This document shows positions 9,809 through 19,131 of a DNA stretch of 64,000 nucleotides, in pieces. A program made the position numbers and the translations under genes. The notes under the pieces are model-generated. The model was not told the origin of the DNA and did no database searches. It saw only the letters and a program-made list of their open reading frames with translations. The stretch lies in contig NZ_CH724148.1 of NCBI RefSeq assembly GCF_000153225.1, positions 1,182,640 through 1,246,639 on the forward strand, read 5' to 3'. This stretch comes from Polaribacter irgensii 23-P (lineage in GTDB: Bacteria; Bacteroidota; Bacteroidia; Flavobacteriales; Flavobacteriaceae). Positions within the stretch are counted from its first letter, which is position 1, and every line of letters begins with the position of its first letter.

Positions 9809-9846
9809 GGAAAATGGCTGATACTGTCCAAGGTGAGGCCATTTCC
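9809..9846 (-). other. Hairpin between fecR and susC
   Basis: The arms GGAAAATGGC (9809-9818) and GCCATTTCC (9838-9846) pair with one bulged base around a 19-base loop. The hairpin begins 4 bases after the fecR stop on the minus strand. On that strand no T run follows it; the T run lies on the plus-strand side. It may stabilise or process the message between regulator and transporter, or partly terminate transcription so that susC also needs its own promoter. Confidence 0.5.
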
Positions 9847-9850
9847 TTTT

Positions 9851-11014
9851 TTATTTTATTCTTATTTTATTATCATTTAAACTGTACTTTATATTTTCAT
9901 CGCTTATCGATTCAAAGAATTTTAAAATTTCTTTGAGTGCTGTTTTACTTTCTAAGATTCCTGTGAATTTGTATTTTTTTATTTTTTCCGATTCAAAAAT
10001 TACTTCGACATTATAATGTCTAGATAGCGTTTTCATAATTTCTTTAAGAGGCGCATTGTTAAAAGAGAAGAGTCCTTTAACCCAAGCAACTTCGTGAGAC
10101 ACATCTACATTTAAAACTTCTATAAATTTTGTATCATTAGAAACTCTAGATTGTTGATTTGGTGCTAACAAAATAGCATTTAAACCGCTATTTACCTTCA
10201 CCGTTCCTTCTATTAGGGTGGTGTACACTAGGCGGTCTTCTTTGTATGCTTTCACGTTAAAGTGAGTTCCTAAAACAAGCACTTCTTGGTTTTTTGTAAG
10301 TACTGTAAATGAATCTCCGTTGTGTTTAGAGCTTGGTGATACTTCAAAATAAGCTTCTCCGTAAAGCAGCTCAACTTTTCTGGTTTTTCCTTCATTAAAA
10401 GTTACTGGGTATTTTATTTTTGAATCTGAGTTTAAGAATATTTTTGTCCCGTCAGAAAGTTGAACAAAAAAATCGCTACCTCTAGGGATTGTCAAGTAAT
10501 TATAGGCTAATTTTTCAACGGTCTTCTCTGTTTCATTTTTTGGCAAATACAAAAGTTCTTTGTCATTTCCTGCTGCGTTGTTTGCACTGTATTTTTTATT
10601 GGAATCTAAATTTATTTTTTCTCCGTTATTTAAAGTAAGAATTGCCTTATTGACTTTTATTTCAATAGGCGTCTCAATAAGACTGTTTTTTAATGAGCTA
10701 TTATCTCCTATCAGTAGCGAAATAGAGCAACTTAAAACAATAACGATGGAAGCAGCAAGAGACATTTTTTTTATAATAGCAACTTTTCTTTTTCTTCTTT
10801 GCAAATCAAGTTTCTTTCTAATAGCCTTTTTCCCTTTTTGTAAATTGTAGTTTCCTAAATTAATTGCAATTAAATATTCGGTTTTCACAAAATGATTAAA
10901 AAGTTCGTTATTAGTCTTATCCTTAAGCCATAAATCAAGCTTTTTTAATTCACTGTAATTTGCTTCTTGCTGGATGTATTTGATAATTATTTTTTCTATT
11001 TCTAGATCCTTCAT
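9851..11014 (-). CDS. FecR-family anti-sigma factor
   Basis: This 387-residue single-pass inner-membrane regulator has a cytoplasmic N-terminal helical part (1-80) to hold the ECF sigma factor, one membrane helix at about 84-103, then a periplasmic FecR beta domain (LTIPRGSDFFVQLSDGTKIF, and the SKIKYPVTFNEGKTRKV region). A C-terminal DUF4974-type domain begins near FNNAPLKEIMKTLSRHYNVE and resembles the STN domain of its transporter partner. By the Fec/Fox model, a ligand-loaded SusC signals through it to free the sigma factor. It is upstream of susC on the same strand and divergent from its presumed sigma partner at 11177. Confidence 0.92.
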   Translation of the reverse strand: MKDLEIEKIIIKYIQQEANYSELKKLDLWLKDKTNNELFNHFVKTEYLIAINLGNYNLQKGKKAIRKKLDLQRRKRKVAIIKKMSLAASIVIVLSCSISLLIGDNSSLKNSLIETPIEIKVNKAILTLNNGEKINLDSNKKYSANNAAGNDKELLYLPKNETEKTVEKLAYNYLTIPRGSDFFVQLSDGTKIFLNSDSKIKYPVTFNEGKTRKVELLYGEAYFEVSPSSKHNGDSFTVLTKNQEVLVLGTHFNVKAYKEDRLVYTTLIEGTVKVNSGLNAILLAPNQQSRVSNDTKFIEVLNVDVSHEVAWVKGLFSFNNAPLKEIMKTLSRHYNVEVIFESEKIKKYKFTGILESKTALKEILKFFESISDENIKYSLNDNKIRIK

Positions 11015-11149
11015 TTCAACTTAAATTACACTTATTGTTTTTGTTCTATATCTTTATTACGTATTGTTTAATAACACCCCTCTATTTTTATTAGATTATT
11101 TTTTTTTCATCAATTTAATGCGTTTTTCTCATATTCAATTTTATTTGTA

Positions 11150-11157
11150 TAGATTTG
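11150..11157 (+). promoter_or_regulatory. Possible -7 element for the ECF sigma gene
   Basis: TAGATTTG fits TAnnTTTG. It lies 19 bases before the proposed TTG start and would give a very short leader. No good -33 TTG is present at the right spacing. Autoregulation from a different ECF promoter is also possible. Confidence 0.35.
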
Positions 11158-11176
11158 TTTTTAAAATTAGACTTTT

Positions 11177-11791
11177 TTGGATTTTAACGATAATTTATTT
11201 TTAGCAGAACAAATGAAACTAGGCAATGCGAAAGCCTACGATTTCTTGATGCATTCTTTTTATCAAAAATTATGCGGCTATGCATATACATTATCTCACG
11301 ATCATGCAGCGGCTCAAGATATTGTTCAAAATGTATTTGTAAAAGTTTGGTCAAATAAGAAGAATATAAATACGTCATTTTCTATAAAAAGTTATTTATA
11401 TAAATCGGTTTATAATGAGTTTATTAACCAATACAGAAAGAATAAACCCGTGTTTTTTTTAGAAAAAAAATATTTAGAATCTGTAGATCTAGTGGTCGAA
11501 AATTCGGATGAAAATTTAGACCAACTGCTGCAATTAGTGGACAAAGAGATTCGTGATTTACCACCAAAATGTAGAGAAATATTTTTACTTAATAAAAAAG
11601 AAGGATTAACACACATCGAAATATCTGAACACTTAAACATCTCTATAAAAACAATTGAAGGCCATATGACAAGAGCCTTTAAAATTCTAAGAAATAAGCT
11701 TCACAGCAAAGTAAAAACGATTTTCTTTCTATTGTTTGATTTTAACTGTGCGAAAAGTATAAATAATTTTACAGATGCATCGCTCAAATAA
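11177..11791 (+). CDS. ECF RNA polymerase sigma factor (sigma-70 family)
   Basis: This 204-residue cytoplasmic sigma factor should direct transcription of its own transport locus when FecR releases it. Region 2 is seen in the helix around AYDFLMHSFYQKLCGYAYTL and in AAAQDIVQNVFVKVW; region 4 is the helix-turn-helix LTHIEISEHLNISIKTIEGH, typical of the Bacteroidetes FecI-like group. The start is a TTG at 11177, the only start codon after an in-frame stop at 11168. The next ATG (11213) would remove the first part of region 2, so TTG is preferred. A 35-residue C-terminal tail after the HTH is slightly longer than usual. It is divergent from fecR with 162 bases between, rather than in the usual sigma-anti-sigma tandem. 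Confidence 0.9.
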   Translation: MDFNDNLFLAEQMKLGNAKAYDFLMHSFYQKLCGYAYTLSHDHAAAQDIVQNVFVKVWSNKKNINTSFSIKSYLYKSVYNEFINQYRKNKPVFFLEKKYLESVDLVVENSDENLDQLLQLVDKEIRDLPPKCREIFLLNKKEGLTHIEISEHLNISIKTIEGHMTRAFKILRNKLHSKVKTIFFLLFDFNCAKSINNFTDASLK

Positions 11792-11865
11792 TTCAGCTTA
11801 TTAGAGTCTCTTTTATGGGAAATATTCTCAAAACTTAAACAATAGTCTATCCTATTCTATGAAAT

Positions 11866-11895
11866 AAACCTTCTTGTAAAATGGAGGTTTTTTTT
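11866..11895 (+). terminator. Rho-independent terminator after the ECF sigma gene
   Basis: The arms AAACCTTC (11866-11873) and GGAGGTTT (11883-11890) form an 8-pair stem with one G-T pair, followed by eight T. It isolates the sigma gene from ilvD. The remaining stretch to 12064 is AT-rich and shows no leader peptide, T-box or riboswitch. Confidence 0.75.
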
Positions 11896-12064
11896 ATGAT
11901 TTTATTTCACCCATTGAGTATCATAATAAAAATTATACAAAATACTAGTTTTTAGTGTTTTATATAATTTTTTTAATACCTGAATTTAGGTTTCGGTATT
12001 GAATAATATGCATTGAAATTAGAGAAACACCGTAATTTAGTCAAACAATTGAAGAAAACAATAA

Positions 12065-13741
12065 ATGGAATTAAACAAACATAGCAAAAGATTAACACAA
12101 GATGAATCTCAACCGGCATCACAAGCAATGTTGTACGCTGTAGGTTTAACAGATGAGGACATGCAGAAGGCGCAAATTGGTATTGCAAGTACTGGATATG
12201 ACGGAAATCCTTGTAATATGCATTTAAATCATCTAAAAGAAGAGGTTAAAGTAGAGTGTAATATTGCGGGTTTAGTCGGTTTAGGGTTCAATACAATTGG
12301 GGTGTCAGATGGAATTTCTATGGGAACTTCAGGCATGAATTATTCTTTAGTTTCAAGAGATATCATAGCAGACTCTATCGAAACGGTTATGAATGCACAA
12401 AGTTACGATGCAGTAATTGCTATTGTGGGTTGTGATAAAAATATGCCAGGATCAGTGATTGCCATGCTGCGTTTAAATCGCCCTGCGATAATGATGTATG
12501 GCGGCTCGACTGCATCGGGAAATTACAAAGGAAAAAAGTTAAATATTGTTTCCGCTTTTGAGGCTTTAGGTCAAAAGATGTCTGGAGAAATTGAAGAAGA
12601 AGAGTATCGAGAAATAATTAAGAGGGCCATTCCAGGCGCTGGAGCGTGTGGTGGTATGTACACTGCAAATACAATGGCTTCTGCGATTGAATGTATGGGG
12701 TTCTCATTGCCTTATAATTCTTCAATTCCGGCAGAAAATCCGAATAAATTGTCTGAAGCGGAAAGAACTGCCTTGGCGATTAAAAACTTACTAGAATTAG
12801 ATTTAAAACCTTTAGATATTATTTCTAAGAAATCTTTAGAAAATGCCATTACCCTTGTAAATGCGTTAGGAGGGTCAACAAATGCCGTCTTGCATTTCTT
12901 AGCAATTGCGCACGCTGCAGATATTGAGTTTACTTTAGAGGATTTTCAAAGAGTGAGTGACAGAACACCATTAATTGCAGATTTGAAACCATCAGGAAAA
13001 TATCTTATGGAAGATGTGCATAATATTGGAGGCACACCTGCGATCATGAAATATTTATTAGAAAATGACTATTTGCACGGGGATTGTTTGACGGTTACAG
13101 GAAAAACATTGGCTGAGAATTTAGCAAATGTTAAGGCGATGGAATTTGAAGAGCAAGATGTGATTTACCCAAAAGAGAACGCATTAAAATCATCAGGAAA
13201 TATTCAAATAATTTATGGAAACCTAGCAACTGAAGGAGCAGTAGCAAAAATATCTGGAAACGAAGGGCTACTTTTTGAAGGAAAAGCTGTCGTGTATGAT
13301 GGTGAGCAAGCTGCAAATACAGGGATTACAAATGGAGAGGTAGAAAGAGGAGATGTCGTCGTTATTAGATACGTGGGTCCTCGAGGAGGTCCAGGAATGC
13401 CAGAAATGCTGAAACCTACGTCCTTAATTATGGGTGCAGGTTTAGGAAAGTCTGTAGCATTAATTACAGATGGAAGATTTTCTGGAGGAACACATGGCTT
13501 TGTTGTTGGACACATTACACCAGAAGCACAATCGGGAGGAACCATTGGGATTTTAAAAACTGGCGATACAATTAGAATTAGTGCAGAAGATAATTCTATT
13601 AATGTTTTAATTTCTGAGGATGAAATTGCAGCAAGAAAAGTAAAATGGGTTGCACCCGCACTAAAGCATACAAAAGGAATTTTGTATAAATATGCAAAAA
13701 CAGTAGCATCCGCATCTAAAGGATGTGTAACAGACTTATAA
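12065..13741 (+). CDS. ilvD: Dihydroxy-acid dehydratase
   Basis: IlvD is a cytoplasmic iron-sulfur enzyme that dehydrates 2,3-dihydroxy-3-methylbutanoate and -pentanoate to the 2-oxo acids leading to valine, leucine and isoleucine. The 558 residues carry all three cluster cysteines: Cys50 in NPCNMH, Cys123 in GCDKNMPG (family signature) and Cys195 in [12 protein letters not shown]. The length is normal for the family. It is the first gene of the ilvD-ilvB-ilvN-ilvC-ilvA run; ilvB follows after 41 bases. The leader is about 170 bases from the previous terminator. Confidence 0.97.
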   Translation: MELNKHSKRLTQDESQPASQAMLYAVGLTDEDMQKAQIGIASTGYDGNPCNMHLNHLKEEVKVECNIAGLVGLGFNTIGVSDGISMGTSGMNYSLVSRDIIADSIETVMNAQSYDAVIAIVGCDKNMPGSVIAMLRLNRPAIMMYGGSTASGNYKGKKLNIVSAFEALGQKMSGEIEEEEYREIIKRAIPGAGACGGMYTANTMASAIECMGFSLPYNSSIPAENPNKLSEAERTALAIKNLLELDLKPLDIISKKSLENAITLVNALGGSTNAVLHFLAIAHAADIEFTLEDFQRVSDRTPLIADLKPSGKYLMEDVHNIGGTPAIMKYLLENDYLHGDCLTVTGKTLAENLANVKAMEFEEQDVIYPKENALKSSGNIQIIYGNLATEGAVAKISGNEGLLFEGKAVVYDGEQAANTGITNGEVERGDVVVIRYVGPRGGPGMPEMLKPTSLIMGAGLGKSVALITDGRFSGGTHGFVVGHITPEAQSGGTIGILKTGDTIRISAEDNSINVLISEDEIAARKVKWVAPALKHTKGILYKYAKTVASASKGCVTDL

Positions 13742-13782
13742 AAATCGTGCTCCTGCACAAGCAGCACCTAAACTAAAAGAAT

Positions 13783-15516
13783 ATGGAAACGCAAACCATA
13801 GTAGATAAAGACATAACAGCAAAGGTTACCGAAAGAATTTCTGGTAGCGAGGCAATCGTAAGGTGCTTAATTGCAGAAGACGTAAAAATAATTTATGGAT
13901 ACCCTGGAGGGGCCATTATGCCAGTATATGACGAGTTGTATAAATATCAAGATAAAATTCACCATGTTTTAGCGCGTCACGAGCAAGGAGCAGCACATGC
14001 TGCCCAAGGTTTTGCAAGAATTTCGGGGCAAGTAGGAGTGGCAATTGCAACTTCTGGTCCTGGAGCAACCAATCTAGTTACAGGTATTGCGGATGCGCAG
14101 ATAGACTCTACGCCAATGGTCTGCATTACAGGGCAGGTTCCTTCACATTTGTTGGGAAGTGATGCCTTTCAGGAAACAGATATTGTAGGGATTTCAACAC
14201 CAGTAACAAAGTGGAATTGTCAAGTGACCAGGGCTGCTGACATTCCAATAGCTTTGGCAAAAGCTTTTTACATTGCAAGAAGTGGAAGGCCAGGTCCCGT
14301 TTTAGTAGACATCACAAAAGATGCACAGTTTGAAGAATTTGATTTCTCCTATGAAAAATGTACTAAAATAAGAAGTTATGTGCCAATTCCAAAAACAGTG
14401 GCAGGGACTTTAGAGGCAGCGGCTAAATTAATTAATGCTGCTAAAAAACCTTTAATCATATGGGGGCAAGGGGTTGTTTTAAGTGTTGCAGAAGCCCAGT
14501 TTAAAGCGTTTGTAGAAAAAGCTGGAATTCCGGCTGCGTGGACAATTTTAGGTGCTTCGGCGTTGCCAACTTCACATCCTCTAAATGTGGGTATGTTGGG
14601 CATGCATGGTAATTATGCTCCCAATAAATTAACCAATGAATGTGATCTTTTAATCGCCATTGGAATGCGTTTTGATGACCGAGTTACGGGGAAGTTAGAC
14701 GAGTATGCTACCCAGGCAAAAGTGATTCATTTTGAAATTGATCCAGCAGAAGTAGATAAGAATATAAAAACAGATGTGGCAGTTTTAGGAGATGCAAAAG
14801 CAACTTTAGAAGCTATTTTACCTTTAATTAATGAAAACACGCATGAAGCTTGGCATCAGCAGTTTAAAGACTTGTATGAAATTGAATATGAGAAAGTAAT
14901 TAAAGGAGATATTCACCCAACAAAAGAGGGATTGACAATGGGCGAGGTAATCAAAGAAATTAATATTCAAAGTAAAGGAGAGGCAGCAATTGTTACAGAC
15001 GTGGGACAGCACCAGATGATTGCGTGCAGATATGCGGAATTTAATCAGACGAAAAGTAATATTACTTCTGGTGGATTGGGCACCATGGGTTTTGGTCTGC
15101 CTGCAGCAATTGGTGCTAAAATGGCAGCTCCTGAGCGGGAAGTTGTTTCAATTTCTGGAGATGGAGGTTTTCAAATGACCATCCAAGAATTGGGAACCAT
15201 TTTTCAACAGAAAGTAGCCCTTAAAATGGTGGTTTTAAACAATGAGTTTTTAGGGATGGTTAGACAGTGGCAGCAGTTGTTTTTTGAAAAACGCTATGCT
15301 TCTACAGAAATGGTAAATCCAAATTTTGTGGCAATTGTAGAGGGCTATTACATCAAAGCTCGGAAAGTAGTTAAAAGAGAGGATTTAAAAGAGGCGGTTG
15401 CAGAAATGATGGCGAGTAAAGATGCTTATTTTTTAGAAGTGCTTGTAGAAAAAGAAGGAAACGTATTTCCAATGGTACCCACTGGAGCAAGCGTTTCACA
15501 AATTAGATTGGAGTAA
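13783..15516 (+). CDS. ilvB: Acetolactate synthase, catalytic (large) subunit
   Basis: This thiamine-diphosphate enzyme joins two pyruvates, or pyruvate with 2-oxobutyrate, at the branch point of valine/leucine and isoleucine synthesis. In 577 residues it shows the catalytic glutamate in RHEQGAAHAAQGFARISG, the FAD-binding middle domain, and the ThDP motif from GDGGFQMT to LNN near residues 460-490. It ends with a short C-terminal tail. The regulatory subunit gene lies 79 bases downstream. The anabolic type is supported by the paired small subunit and the pathway context. Confidence 0.96.
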   Translation: METQTIVDKDITAKVTERISGSEAIVRCLIAEDVKIIYGYPGGAIMPVYDELYKYQDKIHHVLARHEQGAAHAAQGFARISGQVGVAIATSGPGATNLVTGIADAQIDSTPMVCITGQVPSHLLGSDAFQETDIVGISTPVTKWNCQVTRAADIPIALAKAFYIARSGRPGPVLVDITKDAQFEEFDFSYEKCTKIRSYVPIPKTVAGTLEAAAKLINAAKKPLIIWGQGVVLSVAEAQFKAFVEKAGIPAAWTILGASALPTSHPLNVGMLGMHGNYAPNKLTNECDLLIAIGMRFDDRVTGKLDEYATQAKVIHFEIDPAEVDKNIKTDVAVLGDAKATLEAILPLINENTHEAWHQQFKDLYEIEYEKVIKGDIHPTKEGLTMGEVIKEINIQSKGEAAIVTDVGQHQMIACRYAEFNQTKSNITSGGLGTMGFGLPAAIGAKMAAPEREVVSISGDGGFQMTIQELGTIFQQKVALKMVVLNNEFLGMVRQWQQLFFEKRYASTEMVNPNFVAIVEGYYIKARKVVKREDLKEAVAEMMASKDAYFLEVLVEKEGNVFPMVPTGASVSQIRLE

Positions 15517-15595
15517 ACTTTAAAAAAAACAAGGAATAAAGAGGGAGTTTTATAAGATTTCTATGAACTTACTTCCAAAATCTTTTTAAAAAGAT

Positions 15596-16129
15596 ATGAG
15601 TACAGAAAAGCAATTATTTACGATTTCAGTATACACTGAAAATAATATTGGACTGCTGAATCGGATTTCAGCAATTTTCCAAAGAAGACATATCAATATT
15701 GAAAGTTTAAATATTTCTCCATCAGAAATTGAAGGCATTGCTAAATTTACGATTGTGGTAAATATGACAGTGGAAAATGTAAAGAAAATTATTGGGCAGA
15801 TAGAGAAGCAGGTAGAAGTTATTAAGGCATATTATCACAATGATGACGAAACCATTTATCAGATTTCAGGCTTGTTTAAAATAAAATCTGAGCTTTTGTT
15901 TGAAGAGCCTCAGATCCAGAATATCATCAAAGAAAGCAACGCGCGAATCGTTACGGTAAACAAAGAATTTTTTGTTTTAGAAAAATCGGGTAAAAAAGAA
16001 GAGGTAGTAGCATTATACGATCAATTGAGTGTCTTTGGAATCATGCAGTATACACGATCGGGTCGCGTGGCCATTACCAAAGAAGAAATGAAAATTTCAG
16101 CATTGTTGGAAACCTACAATAACAATTAA
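15596..16129 (+). CDS. ilvN: Acetolactate synthase, regulatory (small) subunit
   Basis: The 177-residue subunit activates IlvB and confers feedback inhibition by valine. An N-terminal ACT domain is clear: [20 protein letters not shown], then [15 protein letters not shown] and a second beta-alpha-beta part with FTIVVNMT. The C-terminal half matches the ALS_ss_C type ([15 protein letters not shown]). The size matches IlvN/IlvH of other bacteria. It is 11 bases before ilvC, so the two are almost certainly co-translated from one message. Confidence 0.95.
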   Translation: MSTEKQLFTISVYTENNIGLLNRISAIFQRRHINIESLNISPSEIEGIAKFTIVVNMTVENVKKIIGQIEKQVEVIKAYYHNDDETIYQISGLFKIKSELLFEEPQIQNIIKESNARIVTVNKEFFVLEKSGKKEEVVALYDQLSVFGIMQYTRSGRVAITKEEMKISALLETYNNN

Positions 16130-16140
16130 AATACATTAAA

Positions 16141-17616
16141 ATGTCAAATTATTTTAACACATTAACATTAAGAGAAAAATTAGAACAATTAGGAAAATGT
16201 CGCTTTATGGATGCTTCAGAATTTGAAGAAGGCGTAGCGGCGTTGAAAGGAAAGAAAATTGTTATTGTGGGCTGCGGTGCACAAGGCTTGAATCAAGGTT
16301 TAAACATGAGAGATTCTGGTTTGGATATTTCTTATGCTTTAAGACAGGAGGCTATCGACCAAAAGAGAGCTTCTTTTGTGAATGCCAATTCAAATGGATT
16401 TACGGTGGGAACCTATCAGGAATTAATTCCTACTGCAGACTTAGTGCTAAACTTAACGCCAGACAAGCAACATACAAACGTTGTAAATACGGTGATGCCT
16501 TTGATGAAGAAAGGAGCAACTTTGTCCTATTCTCACGGTTTTAATATCGTCGAAGAAGGAACACAGATTCGAAAAGATTTAACGGTAATTATGGTGGCTC
16601 CTAAATGCCCTGGATCTGAAGTGAGAGAGGAGTATAAAAGAGGATTTGGAGTGCCAACATTAATTGCGGTGCATCCAGAAAATGATCCAGAAAATAAAGG
16701 ATGGGCGCAAGCAAAAGCATATGCTGTTGGAACTGGTGGTCACAGAGCAGGTGTTTTAGAGTCTTCTTTTGTGGCAGAAGTAAAATCCGATTTAATGGGA
16801 GAGCAAACCATTCTATGTGGGTTGTTGCAGACAGGAGCTATTTTATCTTTTGATAAAATGGTAGCCGAAGGAATTGAGCCAGGTTATGCCGCTAAATTAA
16901 TTCAATATGGTTGGGAAACAGTAACAGAGGCCTTGAAGCACGGTGGAATTACAAATATGATGGATCGCTTGTCGAATCCTGCCAAAGTAAAAGCATTTGA
17001 AATCTCTGAGGAATTAAAAGAGATCATGCGTCCGTTGTTTCAAAAACATATGGATGATATTATGACAGGTCATTTTTCTGAAACCATGATGGAAGATTGG
17101 TCGAATGACGATAAAAACTTGTTAATTTGGAGGGCAGCAACAGGGGAAACAGCTTTTGAAAAACAGGTACTTACAACAAAAGAGATTTCTGAACAAGAGT
17201 ATTTTGATCACGGAACTTTATTAGTAGCTTTTGTAAGGGCTGGAGTAGAGCTTTCTTTTGAAGCAATGACAGACTCTGGAATTATAGAGGCATCTGCGTA
17301 TTACGAATCTTTGCACGAAACCCCATTAATAGCAAATACAATTGCAAGAATGAAATTGGCTGAAATGAACCGGGTAATTTCTGACACTGCAGAATATGGC
17401 TGTTATTTATTTGATCACGCTTGTAAACCGTTGTTAACGAACTTCATGAAAACAGTTGGCACAGATCTTATTGGTAAAAAATTTACAGATGTAAATGATA
17501 TTGATAACAAAGAGCTGATTCGAATTAATGGGATTATTAGAAACCACCCAGTAGAAATTGTAGGAGCAAAATTAAGAGCTTCTATGACAGCAATGAAAGT
17601 TATAAAATCGGTATAA
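16141..17616 (+). CDS. ilvC: Ketol-acid reductoisomerase, class II (long form)
   Basis: IlvC rearranges and reduces acetolactate or acetohydroxybutyrate with NADPH and magnesium. The Rossmann glycines are in [19 protein letters not shown]. The loop [13 protein letters not shown] carries the Arg and Ser expected for NADPH preference. At 491 residues it is the long, class II type with a duplicated knotted C-terminal domain (two repeats around 210-340 and 350-490), like the E. coli enzyme rather than the 330-residue class I form. It follows ilvN after 11 bases. Confidence 0.97.
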   Translation: MSNYFNTLTLREKLEQLGKCRFMDASEFEEGVAALKGKKIVIVGCGAQGLNQGLNMRDSGLDISYALRQEAIDQKRASFVNANSNGFTVGTYQELIPTADLVLNLTPDKQHTNVVNTVMPLMKKGATLSYSHGFNIVEEGTQIRKDLTVIMVAPKCPGSEVREEYKRGFGVPTLIAVHPENDPENKGWAQAKAYAVGTGGHRAGVLESSFVAEVKSDLMGEQTILCGLLQTGAILSFDKMVAEGIEPGYAAKLIQYGWETVTEALKHGGITNMMDRLSNPAKVKAFEISEELKEIMRPLFQKHMDDIMTGHFSETMMEDWSNDDKNLLIWRAATGETAFEKQVLTTKEISEQEYFDHGTLLVAFVRAGVELSFEAMTDSGIIEASAYYESLHETPLIANTIARMKLAEMNRVISDTAEYGCYLFDHACKPLLTNFMKTVGTDLIGKKFTDVNDIDNKELIRINGIIRNHPVEIVGAKLRASMTAMKVIKSV

Positions 17617-17642
17617 AGAGACCCTTAAGATTTTAAATTTTA

Positions 17643-17680
17643 TCAAAGCCTGTCAGCGTTTAAATTCTGACAGGCTTTGA
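17643..17680. repeat. Perfect inverted repeat between ilvC and ilvA
   Basis: TCAAAGCCTGTCAG (17643-17656) and its exact complement (17667-17680) form a 14-pair stem around a 10-base loop. Neither side has a T run, so it is not a standard intrinsic terminator. The GCCTGTCAG/CTGACAGGC core resembles short dispersed palindromes I recall from Flavobacteria intergenic regions; only a genome-wide search would show whether it is repeated. Confidence 0.8.
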
Positions 17681-17696
17681 TCATAAATTCAATACA

Positions 17697-18959
17697 ATGC
17701 AAATAAAACAAGTTTATTTTCCGAGTCTCGAGAACGTAAAGGCTGCGGCTAAAAATTTAGAAGGAGTTGCATATAAAACACCATTAAATAAAAACAGCAA
17801 TCTTTCGAAGCAGTTTGATGCAACTATTTTATTTAAAAGAGAGGATCTACAAGTGGTTCGTTCTTATAAAATTAGAGGTGCCTATAATAAAATGTCTTCT
17901 TTGAATGCAGATGAAAAGAAACGTGGAATTGTATGTGCAAGTGCTGGAAATCATGCGCAAGGTGTTGCTTTGTCGTGCAAGCTTTTGAAGGTAAAAGGAA
18001 CCATATTCATGCCTTCCCCAACGCCGAATCAAAAAATAAATCAAGTAAAAATGTTTGGTGAGGATTTTATTGAAGTGGTTATTGAAGGAGATACCTTTGA
18101 CGACGCATTCAACGTTGCAAATACAATTTGCAAGGCGCAGAATAAAACGTTTATCCATCCTTTTAATGATGAAAAAGTAATTGAAGGACAAGCTACCGTT
18201 GGTCTGGAAATCTTAACACAAACAACGAAGACAATTGATTATGTTTTTGTGGCTGTTGGCGGTGGAGGTTTGTCGTCTGGGCTTTCGTCAGTGTTTAAGT
18301 ATTTATCTCCAGAAACAAAAATTATTGGTGTAGAGCCAGAGGGTGCCCCTTCGATGGTTGCTTCTCTAAAAAACAAAAAAATTACTGCTTTAGAAAAAAT
18401 TGACTCTTTTGTAGATGGCGCTGCTGTTAAAAGAGTGGGTGATTTAAATTTTGCAATCTGTCAGCAAAATTTGCACGATATGGTGACAATTCCCGAAGGA
18501 AAAGTATGTCAGATAATTTTAGACTTGTATAATAAGGATGCTATTGTTGTAGAGCCGGCAGGTGCTTTAAGTATTGCGGCTTTGGATTCTTTTGCGGACG
18601 AAATAAAGGGAAAACGCGTTGTTTGTATTGTTAGTGGAAGTAATAATGACATCACGAGAACTGCAGAAATTAAAGAACGTGCCATGCTATTTTCGAATTT
18701 AAAACATTATTTTATAGTTAGGTTTCCACAAAGGGCTGGAGCCTTAAAAGATTTTGTTGCAGAAGTTTTAGGTCCGCAAGATGATATTACTCACTTTGAA
18801 TATACTAAAAAAACAAATAGAGAAAATGGATCTGCAGTAGTTGGTTTAGAGCTAAAATCAGCAAAAGATTTAGCACCGTTGATGCAAAGAATGAAGGAAA
18901 AAGGCTTTTTTGGAGACTATTTAAACGATAAACCAGATTTGTTACAGTTTTTACTTTAG
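17697..18959 (+). CDS. ilvA: Threonine ammonia-lyase, biosynthetic
   Basis: This PLP enzyme converts threonine to 2-oxobutyrate and ammonia, the entry to isoleucine synthesis. The cofactor lysine is in SYKIRGAYNKM (about residue 58), the glycine-rich phosphate loop is VGGGGLSSGL near 190, and EPAGALSI follows near 282. The last 90 residues (HYFIVRFPQRAGALKDFV onward) form a single ACT-like regulatory domain, so this is the 420-residue form with one regulatory domain, not the E. coli form with two. Its position behind ilvC supports the anabolic role. An 80-base gap containing the inverted repeat separates it from ilvC. Confidence 0.94.
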   Translation: MQIKQVYFPSLENVKAAAKNLEGVAYKTPLNKNSNLSKQFDATILFKREDLQVVRSYKIRGAYNKMSSLNADEKKRGIVCASAGNHAQGVALSCKLLKVKGTIFMPSPTPNQKINQVKMFGEDFIEVVIEGDTFDDAFNVANTICKAQNKTFIHPFNDEKVIEGQATVGLEILTQTTKTIDYVFVAVGGGGLSSGLSSVFKYLSPETKIIGVEPEGAPSMVASLKNKKITALEKIDSFVDGAAVKRVGDLNFAICQQNLHDMVTIPEGKVCQIILDLYNKDAIVVEPAGALSIAALDSFADEIKGKRVVCIVSGSNNDITRTAEIKERAMLFSNLKHYFIVRFPQRAGALKDFVAEVLGPQDDITHFEYTKKTNRENGSAVVGLELKSAKDLAPLMQRMKEKGFFGDYLNDKPDLLQFLL

Positions 18960-19039
18960 TCTTTTTACCGCCTTGATAAAGTTCGAAATGCTTTTCGCTT
19001 TTTAAAAAGGAATTTATATATTTTATGTTTTTTTTTCGT

Positions 19040-19047
19040 TAATTTTG
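19040..19047 (+). promoter_or_regulatory. Possible -7 element upstream of gapN
   Basis: TAATTTTG matches TAnnTTTG and is 84 bases before the ATG. There is no clear -33 TTG at the right spacing. The surrounding 18960-19131 interval is AT-rich and has no other visible signal. Confidence 0.35.
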
Positions 19048-19131
19048 ATGATAATGTAGATTCAGAATCATTTTATCTATAATTTATTATTTTTTAATCA
19101 AAGAACTTCGCTTTTTTACAAAACTCAATTT

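Noticed and set aside
10560..10850. 96-residue plus-strand frame inside fecR
   Set aside because: It is a mirror of the hydrophobic and lysine-rich fecR sequence; fecR is a complete known family member.
11896..12064. Leader peptide, T-box or riboswitch before ilvD
   Set aside because: No run of Ile, Leu or Val codons after an ATG and no conserved RNA core was found.
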